Positions 8,531 through 16,456 of a stretch of 64,000 bases of DNA are shown here, in pieces. The position numbers and the translations under genes are program-made. Position 1 is the stretch's first letter; every line of letters starts with the position of its first letter. Under the pieces are notes generated by a model. The model had not been told where the DNA came from. It saw only the letters and a list, made by a program, of their open reading frames with translations, and did not search any database. Source of the DNA: Pseudomonadota bacterium (GTDB taxonomy: Bacteria > Desulfobacterota > Desulfobacteria > Desulfobacterales > Desulfolunaceae); contig JAHIRD010000030.1 of assembly GCA_018818835.1 (NCBI GenBank), forward strand, positions 1 through 64,000, given 5' to 3'.

Positions 8531-10735
8531 ATGGTACTATCGAATTTGATGGAACAGATATTAGGCCAGAACAGTATGGCCCGACAGGGTTACGATTATT
8601 TGTTGGACAGTATGCAACGGTCCATTTTGTTTTTGGATGTCATGCGAGAAAGGGGAAATGTCTATCTGGATCATATTGAACAAGAGCAACCCCCTGTTCT
8701 GGTTTTTGATTATGACATTATCCTTGACGGAAGAACCCTTGACCGACCTGCAAATTACGCGCTGGCCCGTATTCTTGATAAAAGAAAAAATGATTTAGAG
8801 ATTCCCAGCGGAAAGGAAAGACGGAAAAAACCGGATTTGAAATCCCTGCCCACGGATTCAAAAAAAAGACCCATTGTGATTATTGACCCCAGGGCCGGAC
8901 ATGGCCCCGGAATCGGAGGGTCCAAGCAGGATTCTGAAATAGGCCTGGCTCTGAGCAAAGGTCATCCTGTGTACTTTTTTCTTTTTTTCACCTATCCGGC
9001 TGAGGGGCAGCTTCTTGCCGATGTGAAGAACGCCGAGATCGTTTTTCTTGAAGAAGTGAAACGGCGGCACCCGAATGCACCTCGTCCAACAGTCATTGGC
9101 AATTGCCAGGGTGGATGGGCCGGGGCCCTTGTGGGGGCTGATCGGCCGGATTTGGTCGGCCCATTAATTTTGAACGGGTCCCCTTTGTCATATTGGTCCG
9201 GTGTGGGGGGCAAGAATCCCATGCGATATAAAGGAGGCTTGTTAGGTGGTGTCTGGATGAATTCCTTGCTTGGGGATTTAGGGAATGGTTTATTTGACGG
9301 TGCCAATCTGGTCCTGAACATGGAGCTTCTAAACCCGGCCAATACTTTCTGGTCCAAGCAATATAACCTGTATTCAAAAGTGGATACCGAATCCGAACGG
9401 TTTCTTAATTTTGAAAAATGGTGGGGGGGGTTCTACATGATGACCACCGAAGAAATCCATCAGATCGTGGATGGACTTTTCGTGGGAAACAGGTTGGTCC
9501 GGGGCACCTTTGAGCTGGAAGAGGGCAAAACCATTGATCTCAAGCGGTTCAATGATCCTGTGGTGGTGTTTGCTTCCGAAGGGGATAACATCACTCCCCC
9601 ACAGCAGGCGTTGAACTGGATTCATCGCGTTTACTCGTCGGTTGATGAGATCAAACGTCATAAACAGATCATCGTTTATATCGTTCATCCCACCATCGGT
9701 CATCTGGGAATTTTCGTAGCCACCTCCATCGCCAAAAAAGAGCAGAAAAAAATTATCGGAAGTGTGGAGATGATTGAATACCTTTCACCGGGTCTCTATG
9801 AAATGGTGATCGTTGATGCACCCAGTGAACCTTGGCTTAATGATTATACGGTGAAATTTGTTGAGCGGGACATTTCAGATATCATGAAGTACGATGACGG
9901 GGATGAAGAAGAAGAGGTCTTCAAACAGGTGGCGGTTATTTCCGAATTGAATGATAAGTTTTATCAGGCATTTTTAAGACCTTTTGTGCGATCGTTTACA
10001 ACAAAATATACCGCTGAAGCGTTAAGGCAATCGCATCCGCTTAGAACCCAGCGATATATGTTGTCGGACCTGAACCCCTTCATGACTCCGGTGAAAACCA
10101 TGGCCCATTATGTTCGGGAAAATCGGAAACAAGTGAACGGAAATAATCTTTTTTCAGAGTTGGAAAAATCCTTTTCAGAGGGTGTGGTCAATGCGTTTGA
10201 ACGTTATACCGAGATTCGCGATCTGAATCAGGAAAGAAAGTTTTTCAGGATTTACAAGAACCCATTGATGAAAATCATGTTTCCTGATGCAGGTGATCTT
10301 CTTGATACTCCTGAAAAATTAAAAAATGATAGGAAAAATCTCAAGTCTGTTGTGAAAGAGGACAAAGACCAGTGGCTAACCACCATGGAAGAAGGGGGAT
10401 ACCCGGAAGGCGTTATCCGCATGATGGTTGCCATGGCAGGAGTGGATGGCAGTATTGATGATGCTGAGTTTAAAGTTGCAGGTAAAATTATCAAAGCCCA
10501 GAAAAGGCTGAAGAACCTGAGCCCGGATGAACTGCGGAAAATAACTCGCGAACAGGCACGTATACTTCAGACAGACTGGGACAAGGCGATTCAGACTTTA
10601 CCGAAATTAATCCGTACCAAAAAAGATAAGGTACGGGCCTTAGAGTTCGCGCAGCAAATCGCCTTTGCCGATAAGGTCATTGATGACAAGGAAAAGAAAC
10701 TTCTTGATACGCTGAAAACCATATTGAAGGTATAG
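8531..10735 (+). CDS. DUF3141 alpha/beta-hydrolase (PHA-synthase-like) with C-terminal TerB domain
   Basis: The ATG follows GGAGG. The 734-residue protein belongs to the DUF3141 family: an N-terminal region like polyhydroxyalkanoate synthase partners, then an alpha/beta-hydrolase with IIDPRAGHGPGIGG (117-130) and the lipase-like box G190-N-C192-Q-G194. A cysteine at the nucleophile position is the PHA-synthase signature (GxCxG). Residues of about 620-734 form a TerB-like helical domain (MAGVDGSIDDAEF ... AFADKVIDDKEKKLLDTL), usually a metal-binding or protein-interaction module. The substrate is unknown; an acyl-transfer or stress-linked envelope function is inferred. It is monocistronic, with its own promoter and a terminator at 10766-10804. 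Confidence 0.85.
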   Translation: MVLSNLMEQILGQNSMARQGYDYLLDSMQRSILFLDVMRERGNVYLDHIEQEQPPVLVFDYDIILDGRTLDRPANYALARILDKRKNDLEIPSGKERRKKPDLKSLPTDSKKRPIVIIDPRAGHGPGIGGSKQDSEIGLALSKGHPVYFFLFFTYPAEGQLLADVKNAEIVFLEEVKRRHPNAPRPTVIGNCQGGWAGALVGADRPDLVGPLILNGSPLSYWSGVGGKNPMRYKGGLLGGVWMNSLLGDLGNGLFDGANLVLNMELLNPANTFWSKQYNLYSKVDTESERFLNFEKWWGGFYMMTTEEIHQIVDGLFVGNRLVRGTFELEEGKTIDLKRFNDPVVVFASEGDNITPPQQALNWIHRVYSSVDEIKRHKQIIVYIVHPTIGHLGIFVATSIAKKEQKKIIGSVEMIEYLSPGLYEMVIVDAPSEPWLNDYTVKFVERDISDIMKYDDGDEEEEVFKQVAVISELNDKFYQAFLRPFVRSFTTKYTAEALRQSHPLRTQRYMLSDLNPFMTPVKTMAHYVRENRKQVNGNNLFSELEKSFSEGVVNAFERYTEIRDLNQERKFFRIYKNPLMKIMFPDAGDLLDTPEKLKNDRKNLKSVVKEDKDQWLTTMEEGGYPEGVIRMMVAMAGVDGSIDDAEFKVAGKIIKAQKRLKNLSPDELRKITREQARILQTDWDKAIQTLPKLIRTKKDKVRALEFAQQIAFADKVIDDKEKKLLDTLKTILKV

Positions 10736-10765
10736 GATCTCCCTAACTTGTTTAAAAGAACACCG

Positions 10766-10804
10766 ATAAAAAGAGCCTCTGATCATAAGGGGGCTCTTTT
10801 TATA
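10766..10804 (+). terminator. Terminator after the DUF3141 gene
   Basis: AAAAAGAGCC and GGCTCTTTTT form a stem around a 14-base loop, followed by a T-run. It sits 30 bases after the stop codon. Confidence 0.85.
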
Positions 10805-11185
10805 TGGATGCATTGAAAAAGATTATTTGAATGATGTCACCAAACGTCTCGTTCATACCCTATAAGGCTTTGGTTTAATACGTTGCACGGATATGAGCCA
10901 ATTGTTCATTGATTTTAGTATGTTGTCTATTTGGATGATATTTAATTGATAAATTATTTTCCATTATATGCTGTTTAGTATTGCAACTCCTTATAATACA
11001 TTGTAATCAAATGACGATAAAAGTGTTATTATATTCGGTTATGTAACCACTGTTCACCCTTCCGATTGCCAGGCGGGGTACAAACTGTCGTTCATAAGTA
11101 TGGGCCATGTACGCAAAGATGGTGTTCTGGCTCCTGCCTATGGTCCCCACGAAACTGTCCCAAACTGTTTTTTAAGGAGTGGAAA
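10805..11185. other. Intergenic region upstream of the TRAP operon
   Basis: This 381-bp AT-rich stretch holds no recognisable gene. It must carry the promoter and any operator of the TRAP genes. TATAAT occurs at 10992-10997 without a good partner box. An in-frame extension of dctP back to 11066 exists, but the signal peptide and ribosome-binding site place the start at 11186. Confidence 0.5.
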
Positions 11186-12178
11186 ATGAAAAAGAGACTT
11201 GCGTTAGCCTTCTGTTGTTTATCTGTTATCATGGCATGGCATCCAATGACTTCAACTGCAAAGGAAGTGGAACTTAAGATGGCTTCTTGGGGTCCCGATC
11301 AACATTACGCTGCCCAGGCAAGGAATGTCTGGCTTGATGAGGTCAACAAGGCCTTGGTTGGGAAATGCAAAATTGTAGATTATCCTGGAGGCCAATTATA
11401 CGGACCCAAAGATGTGCATAAAGCCGCGGCTAAAGGCCAGATTGATATCGCTGTAGCCCTCCAGCCTGCCATGCTGGCCATGATCCCCATGCTCCAGGGT
11501 GTCTACCTGCCCTTTGCATTTGACAATGTAGACCAGGCGGCTAAGGCCTATAGCGGCGAATCTCTGGCCATTATTGAAAAAGCCATGGAACAGAAGGGAT
11601 TGAAACTGCTTTTCGTCAGTTACCTGGATGGGGTCCAAATTTTCAGCAACAAAGGAAGTATTGAAAAAATTGATGATTTCAAAGGCTTGCGTGTTTTATC
11701 CACCAGCCCCATTTTTTCTGAAATTATCGCAAAACTGGGTGCCGCACCGGATACATCCATTCCCCAGACAGAACAGTACATGGCTTTAAAACGATCTGTT
11801 TCTGATGCCATGGCCCAGGCCATCGTGGGTGGATATTTCCAGAAATCTTTTGAAGTTGCACCCTATGTTAGCAAAATGAATATGAGTTTTCCGACTATCC
11901 TGACCTGTATGAATTTGAAAAAATGGAAAACACTGCCCAAAGACGTTCAGGATACCATGATTTCGATTGGCCAGAAGCAAAGTGCTTATACTCTGGCGGT
12001 ATGCAAAGGCTGGGAACAGAAATTTACCGGCGAATTGACAAAAGCTGGTGCCACTATCACTGTCATGTCAGATGCAGAACGTGCAAAAATCAAAGAGGTC
12101 AGCAAGACCATCTGGACCAAATGGGCCGATGAGAATGGAAAAGATGCAAAACGCCTTTTGGAACTGAATGGAAATTAG
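11186..12178 (+). CDS. dctP: TRAP transporter substrate-binding protein (DctP family)
   Basis: The ATG at 11186 follows AAGGAGTGG and starts a signal peptide (MKKRLALAFCCLSVIMAW, cleavage probably after STA). The mature protein shows the DctP pattern: VELKMASWGPDQHYAAQ, then GQIDIAVALQPAMLAMIPML and the helix-rich C-terminus with DVQDTMISIGQKQSAY. It binds an organic anion in the periplasm and delivers it to DctQM; the ligand (C4-dicarboxylate, other carboxylate or sulfonate) cannot be read from sequence. It is separated from dctQ by 315 bp with a strong hairpin terminator, an arrangement that would give far more binding protein than permease. Confidence 0.9.
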   Translation: MKKRLALAFCCLSVIMAWHPMTSTAKEVELKMASWGPDQHYAAQARNVWLDEVNKALVGKCKIVDYPGGQLYGPKDVHKAAAKGQIDIAVALQPAMLAMIPMLQGVYLPFAFDNVDQAAKAYSGESLAIIEKAMEQKGLKLLFVSYLDGVQIFSNKGSIEKIDDFKGLRVLSTSPIFSEIIAKLGAAPDTSIPQTEQYMALKRSVSDAMAQAIVGGYFQKSFEVAPYVSKMNMSFPTILTCMNLKKWKTLPKDVQDTMISIGQKQSAYTLAVCKGWEQKFTGELTKAGATITVMSDAERAKIKEVSKTIWTKWADENGKDAKRLLELNGN

Positions 12179-12203
12179 TGACCATGTTTAAGGTATTCTG
12201 ATT

Positions 12204-12257
12204 AAAAAAAAATCCATGCCATTTACGAGTGCCTTTTGATGGCATGGAATTTTTTAA
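12204..12257 (+). terminator. Intra-operon terminator/attenuator between dctP and dctQ
   Basis: AAAAATCCATGCCAT pairs with ATGGCATGGAATTTTTT around a 16-base loop, with a T-tract. It lies 26 bases after the dctP stop. The remaining sequence to 12493 shows no gene; it may hold a second promoter for dctQM. Confidence 0.8.
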
Positions 12258-12493
12258 AAGGGCTTAGCTATATTTTATGAGTGACCGGATTCATCCCTTT
12301 TTGTGTGAATTCCCCATGAAATATCCATGGGATCCGAATGGGGGGAGCCTAAAAAAACACCGCCATCATCGTTTGATCACGATTTTCAATGTTTTTAACA
12401 TATGAATCATTATACAGGATTCTGGTATGGGTCCTGGTCGGGAGATTTATCTCCTGTGATGTGACCGAAAAAAAACAGAAATAGGAAGGGGTT

Positions 12494-13006
12494 ATGGAAA
12501 CACCAGCTAAAAGAAAGTTTTTTTTGTTCCGTTGGATCGATTATTCGAGCCAGGTTGGGGGTATATTGGCATCCATCTGCTTGTTGGGGGTGACGGCCAT
12601 TATCGTCTATGAAGTGATTGCGCGATATTTGTTCAACGCACCCACCACCTGGGTTGGGGAGATGAGCATCTATCTGTGCATGGCCATTGGTTTTTTGGGC
12701 CTTGCCTTTGGACTTAAAAGCGACAGCCATTTCTCAATCAGCATTGTCACCAATCGTTTGGTTCCCAAAAAACGTATTCTGTTAAAGATTTTTACCGACT
12801 TTGTTGGTTTTCTCTATTCTGCAACCTTTGTTTATAAGGGAATTGAAATGGCTAAATTTGCTTATGATATTGAGGATGTCAGCAGTGGCATGATGCAAGT
12901 CCCCTTGTGGATGCCATGGTCATTGGTCCCTATTGGAGGCTTTTTACTATCACTGCAATTTATCAACAAGCTGGCGGAAGACATTAAAAGCCTGAAACAG
13001 AATTAG
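12494..13006 (+). CDS. dctQ: TRAP transporter small permease (DctQ)
   Basis: The 170-residue protein starts at an ATG preceded by GGAAGGGG. It has four predicted membrane helices (VGGILASICLLGVTAIIVYEVIARYLF; ICMAIGFLGLAFGL; FVGFLYSATFVYKG; SLVPIGGFLLSLQF, each read approximately) and the DctQ signature EVIARYLFNAPTTWVGEMS. It forms the small integral-membrane subunit that pairs with DctM in sodium-driven uptake. dctM begins 49 bases after its stop, so the two are co-transcribed. Confidence 0.92.
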   Translation: METPAKRKFFLFRWIDYSSQVGGILASICLLGVTAIIVYEVIARYLFNAPTTWVGEMSIYLCMAIGFLGLAFGLKSDSHFSISIVTNRLVPKKRILLKIFTDFVGFLYSATFVYKGIEMAKFAYDIEDVSSGMMQVPLWMPWSLVPIGGFLLSLQFINKLAEDIKSLKQN

Positions 13007-13055
13007 TTTTTGTTTTGAAAGCTTCGTTTGAATCAGTCATTTTGAGGATGGACTT

Positions 13056-14372
13056 ATGACACTCTATGTTATTGGTTTTGTGCTATTGTTTTTGTTGGTG
13101 TTATTCAGTGGTTTGCCTGTGGGGTTTGGCTTGGGGGTTCTTGCCATAGGATTGTTGACCACCATTGCAGGCCCGGAAATGGCCTTGAGTATCGGGATTG
13201 AAAAGGCGTATGCCTCCTTGGATACCGATGTTCTTGTGGCCATCCCCTTGTTTGTTCTGGCCGCACAGCTCATATCTGCAACAGGCATGGGCAAGCGCTT
13301 ATTTGATGCAGCCAAGTCCTTTACCGGTGGGTATCGCTCCGGTCTTGGTGTGGCGACCATTGCCAGTAGCGGTGTTTTTTCAGCCATGACAGGTTCGAGC
13401 TTTGTATCTGCCTCAACCATGGGGCTGATTGCCATCCCAGAACTTCGCAAGGCAAAATATTCGGATACCATGATAGCGGCCGCTATTACAGCCGGTGGCT
13501 CATTGGGCAGTGTTATTCCTCCCAGCCTTGTTATGATCATCTACGGATTTCTCACCGATGAATCCATAGGGCGTTTGTTTATGGCGGGAATGATCCCCGG
13601 TATTATGCTGATGGTCTTCTATTCCATCGCCCTGGCCGTACTCACGAGAAAAACGGACGCTGAAAAAAACTCGGATATGATCTTGCCTGTGGAAGATGTT
13701 GAGCCGATAGAGGTCATGAGTAAAAAAACAGCCCTTAAAGAGGCCTTCTGGGGTTTGATGGCTCCGGTCATTATCCTGGGTGGTATCTATCTGGGAATAT
13801 TTACGGCCAATGAAGCTGCGGCTGTGGCTGTTATTTATTGTATCGGTATTGGTTTTGTGGTCTATCGGACTTTGACCCTGAAATCCCTTTGGGAGGTTGT
13901 GATGTCTGCAACCACCGTTTCAGCAATGATTGCCCTTGTTGTCATCGGAGGAGGGATGCTGGCCCAGGGTGCTATTTTTGGACGGGTTCCCCAGAAAATT
14001 CTTGAACTGATTATACTTAAAGATTTATCACCCAATCTGCTGCTTTTTCTTGTTATTGTTTTTCTGTTTGTCCTTGGCATGTTTATGGAAAGCGTTTCCT
14101 TGATGTATCTGGCCATTCCCTTGCTTCATCCGGTTGTTGTTCACGTTGGATGGGACAATGTCTGGTTTGGTGTGATCTTGTTGATCAACGTCAACCTGGG
14201 GCTTATTACGCCACCCATGGGCGGGGTGCTCTATATCGTATCACAGATTGGAGCCATTCCCTTTAATAAGGTAGTCAAGGGCGCTTTGATGCCCATTGCC
14301 GTGTTGCTTTTGGTTATGTTTCTGATGATTCTTTACCCCCCCATCGCAACATGGTTGCCAAGTTTGATGTAA
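13056..14372 (+). CDS. dctM: TRAP transporter large permease (DctM)
   Basis: 438 residues, 11-12 predicted membrane helices, ATG preceded by GAGGA. Typical DctM features include FSGLPVGFGLGVLAIGLL near the start, the first-half ATIASSGVFSAMTGSSFVSA with GSLGSVIPPSLVMIIYG, and the second-half GLITPPMGGVLYIVSQI. It is the elevator-type transport subunit working with DctQ and the DctP binding protein. A universal stress protein gene follows 156 bases later, a pairing seen in other TRAP operons (for example TeaABC-TeaD). Confidence 0.93.
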   Translation: MTLYVIGFVLLFLLVLFSGLPVGFGLGVLAIGLLTTIAGPEMALSIGIEKAYASLDTDVLVAIPLFVLAAQLISATGMGKRLFDAAKSFTGGYRSGLGVATIASSGVFSAMTGSSFVSASTMGLIAIPELRKAKYSDTMIAAAITAGGSLGSVIPPSLVMIIYGFLTDESIGRLFMAGMIPGIMLMVFYSIALAVLTRKTDAEKNSDMILPVEDVEPIEVMSKKTALKEAFWGLMAPVIILGGIYLGIFTANEAAAVAVIYCIGIGFVVYRTLTLKSLWEVVMSATTVSAMIALVVIGGGMLAQGAIFGRVPQKILELIILKDLSPNLLLFLVIVFLFVLGMFMESVSLMYLAIPLLHPVVVHVGWDNVWFGVILLINVNLGLITPPMGGVLYIVSQIGAIPFNKVVKGALMPIAVLLLVMFLMILYPPIATWLPSLM

Positions 14373-14528
14373 AAATGATAATGTGCATTGGCTTGATATC
14401 AATGCAGAATGTTTAAGGGCGGAATATTTAAGGTCGGTGCACATCCCATGTGCCCGGCATCCAAAGTAAACGGATAAACGAGCGGATGACCTTGCCTGAT
14501 CGGCAGGGTTGGTAGGAGAGTGGGACAC

Positions 14529-15056
14529 ATGGTTCGACACATAAAAAAAATTCTTTTTACGACGGATCTTTCCAAAAGTGCCATTGAAGTCTTTGAGCAG
14601 ACAGTCGCCCTGGCGACCCAGACCGGTGCTTCCATTGTTATGCTGCACGTGATTGAAGACGGGTCAACCAGTGGCCAGAACCGGACGGTTCATCTGGTCA
14701 ACAAGGACGATTATGAAAAAATAAGAAATGACCGAAGTAATATGGTTAAGAATGTTCTGATTGGTAAAATGAAATCCATTCCTCTTATTCAAAACGCACT
14801 TCAGGAACTCGGTAAGAATGCCAACGATAAGATGTGTGTAGAGAATATCCCGCCCGTTATCATTGATGATATTATTGTCCTCTACGGTATTGCTGCCGAT
14901 TTGATTACACAGATGACCGAAATCGCAGAGTGTGATCTCGTTGTCATGGGTTACCATAAAAAAGGTTCCATACTCAAAGCTTTGATGGGCAGTGCGGGTA
15001 AGAGGGTTCTTCAGCAGAGTAAGAAGCCGTTGATGTTGGTGCCCCTTGAATCATAG
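14529..15056 (+). CDS. Universal stress protein (UspA family) of the TRAP operon
   Basis: About 175 residues. The ATG at 14529 is preferred because GGAGAG lies about nine bases upstream; a GTG at 14520 would abut that site. The N-terminus IKKILFTTDLSKSAIEVFEQ and the C-terminal VVMGYHKKGSILKALMGSAG follow the ATP-binding Usp pattern (G-x2-G-x9-G-S). A roughly 45-residue insertion in the middle (residues 50-110) makes it longer than a minimal Usp. Its place after dctPQM suggests regulation of the transporter, as for TeaD; that role is inferred. Confidence 0.88.
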   Translation: MVRHIKKILFTTDLSKSAIEVFEQTVALATQTGASIVMLHVIEDGSTSGQNRTVHLVNKDDYEKIRNDRSNMVKNVLIGKMKSIPLIQNALQELGKNANDKMCVENIPPVIIDDIIVLYGIAADLITQMTEIAECDLVVMGYHKKGSILKALMGSAGKRVLQQSKKPLMLVPLES

Positions 15057-15209
15057 TGCCCGTCCAGAAACAGCATATTCCGATCCATGACTGCGTTCTC
15101 GGGGTTTCGGAGTCTGATGGCGCTGTAGGGGCAGGCCGCCATAATCGCTAAGTTGTTTGTTTGGATAATCGCAATCGAAAAGAAAATGAAATGACAATCT
15201 GCTATGCCG

Positions 15210-15317
15210 CCTCGTTCCCAGGCTCTTGCCTGGGAATGCCTACATGGAGGCTCTTGCCTCCAGATGCATGGCTGGAGCCATGCGGAATACACTCCCAGGC
15301 AGGAGCCTGGGAGCGAG
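15210..15317. repeat. String of four adjacent short hairpins
   Basis: Four hairpins follow one another: TTCCCAGGC-TCTT-GCCTGGGAA, TGGAGGC-TCTT-GCCTCCA, GCATGGC-TGGA-GCCATGC and CTCCCAGGC-AGGA-GCCTGGGAG. Stems differ in sequence but all end in GGC...GCC around a four-base loop. The outer ends (CTCG and CGAG) also pair, so the whole 108 bp is an inverted repeat. The sequence is non-coding. Confidence 0.8.
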
Positions 15318-15357
15318 AAGAAACACAATGCCTTGCCTATGGACCTTTTTCATAAAT

Positions 15358-15452
15358 TTTTCTCACAGAGGCACAAAGATCACAAAGAAAAACTATCATT
15401 ACCAAGCTTTTAGCCCTTCTCCGTGATTTTTGTGCCTCAGTGAGAGACCTAT
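15358..15452. repeat. Hairpin repeat of the GxxExxY-array family
   Basis: The arms TCTCACAGAGGCACAAAGAT and TTTTGTGCCTCAGTGAGAGA flank about 45 bases. This is the same hairpin family as at 141-240 and 1057-1465, here without a GxxExxY gene within view. Confidence 0.8.
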
Positions 15453-15477
15453 ATTTTGGTCGTGGCTTTGAAGCGAT

Positions 15478-15540
15478 AAGCCCTTCGTGTTCTTCGTGTG
15501 CTTCAGCGACCAACGGGAGTGGGTGGTAGATAAAAAAAAT
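15478..15540 (-). repeat. Fragment of the dispersed 20-mer element (terminal part only)
   Basis: On the minus strand it reads TTTTTTTATCTACCACCC ... GCTGAAGCACACGAAG, matching the right end of the copy at 20664-21063. The internal 20-bp unit is absent. Together with the two preceding repeats it makes 15200-15545 a cluster of three repeat families; the gap 15057-15640 contains no gene. Confidence 0.65.
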
Positions 15541-15595
15541 GTATACGTCCCAAGCCAGCGTCTGGAAACGAGTGTGGCTTACCCGTGAACGAATA

Positions 15596-15630
15596 CAAAA
15601 AAAGTCCGGCAGATTCTGCCGGACTTTTTG
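15596..15630. terminator. Terminator of the enoyl-CoA hydratase gene
   Basis: AAAAAGTCCGGCAG and CTGCCGGACTTTTT form a near-perfect 14-bp stem with a three-base loop and T-runs on both strands, eleven bases from the stop of the minus-strand gene at 15641. Confidence 0.85.
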
Positions 15631-15640
15631 ATTGGACGAT

Positions 15641-16411
15641 TTATTCACCCGTGAAATTGGGTTCCCGTTTTTGCATAAAGGACATGAAGCCTTCGATGGC
15701 ATCTTTGGATGTGGACACCAGGTCACTGCCCTGGGATTCCATGGCAAGACCCTGGTCTTTGCCTTCGTATTCTCCGGCTGACATGGCTTTGAGGACGGCG
15801 CTGACGGCAAGGGGAGGACGCTTGGCAATGGCAGCGGCCAGTTCAAGGGCATCGTCCAGGGTTTTTCCGGCTTCTGAGATTTTGTTGACAAGGCCGATTT
15901 CAAAGGCTTCCTTGGCATCGATTCGTTTGCTGAAAAGAATCATATCCAGCGCTTTGGCTTTACCCACGATGGCTGAGAGTCTCTGGGTTCCGCCCCAACC
16001 TGGAATAATGCCCAGATTCAGTTCGGTGAGACCGATTTTGGCTTTGGGTGTATCCACCATGACTCTGAAATGACAGGACAGGGCCAATTCAAGGCCTCCA
16101 CCCAATGCAAATCCGTTGATGGCTGCAATGACAGGTTTGGGAAAACGGTCCACACGTCGCCATAATTCACGGCCAAGGGGGGCTGTCTTTGCCACATTGC
16201 CGGCATCGCTTACATCAAAACCTGCTGAAAAACATTTTTCTCCGGCTCCGGTGAGAATCATGACCCTGACATCCTTATCATGTTCAACATCATCCAACGC
16301 TTTTTTGAAATCCTCCATGGTGGCAAGGTTCCAGGCATTGGCCGGAGGATGGTTGATGGTGACAATGGCGACATGGTCTTTTTTTTCAATTTGGATATTA
16401 TCAAGTTGCAT
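15641..16411 (-). CDS. Enoyl-CoA hydratase/isomerase (crotonase family)
   Basis: 256 residues, ATG preceded by AGGAG. The crotonase signature is complete: AINGFALGGGLELALSCHF with the first catalytic glutamate E108, and IGLTELNLGIIPGWGGTQRL with the second glutamate E130. Both present argues for hydratase activity (hydration of trans-2-enoyl-CoA to 3-hydroxyacyl-CoA in beta-oxidation). It lies 45 bases downstream of the acyl-CoA ligase gene on the same strand and with the thiolase forms a fatty-acid module, probably under the MerR-type regulator at 19940. Chain-length range is not readable. Confidence 0.9.
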   Translation of the reverse strand: MQLDNIQIEKKDHVAIVTINHPPANAWNLATMEDFKKALDDVEHDKDVRVMILTGAGEKCFSAGFDVSDAGNVAKTAPLGRELWRRVDRFPKPVIAAINGFALGGGLELALSCHFRVMVDTPKAKIGLTELNLGIIPGWGGTQRLSAIVGKAKALDMILFSKRIDAKEAFEIGLVNKISEAGKTLDDALELAAAIAKRPPLAVSAVLKAMSAGEYEGKDQGLAMESQGSDLVSTSKDAIEGFMSFMQKREPNFTGE

Positions 16412-16456
16412 ACATGGCTCCTAAAAATAAAGTGTGTTTTGAACCCATTTGAGTTC

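Noticed and set aside
8209-8679. Small plus-strand frames before the DUF3141 gene
   Set aside because: Very AT-rich, no ribosome-binding sites, overlap a promoter and the real gene in another frame.
15641-16411. RpfF-type (DSF synthase) assignment for the crotonase, given the RpfC/RpfG-like pair
   Set aside because: It lies in a thiolase/acyl-CoA ligase cluster and is 16 kb from the kinase; the beta-oxidation reading is simpler.
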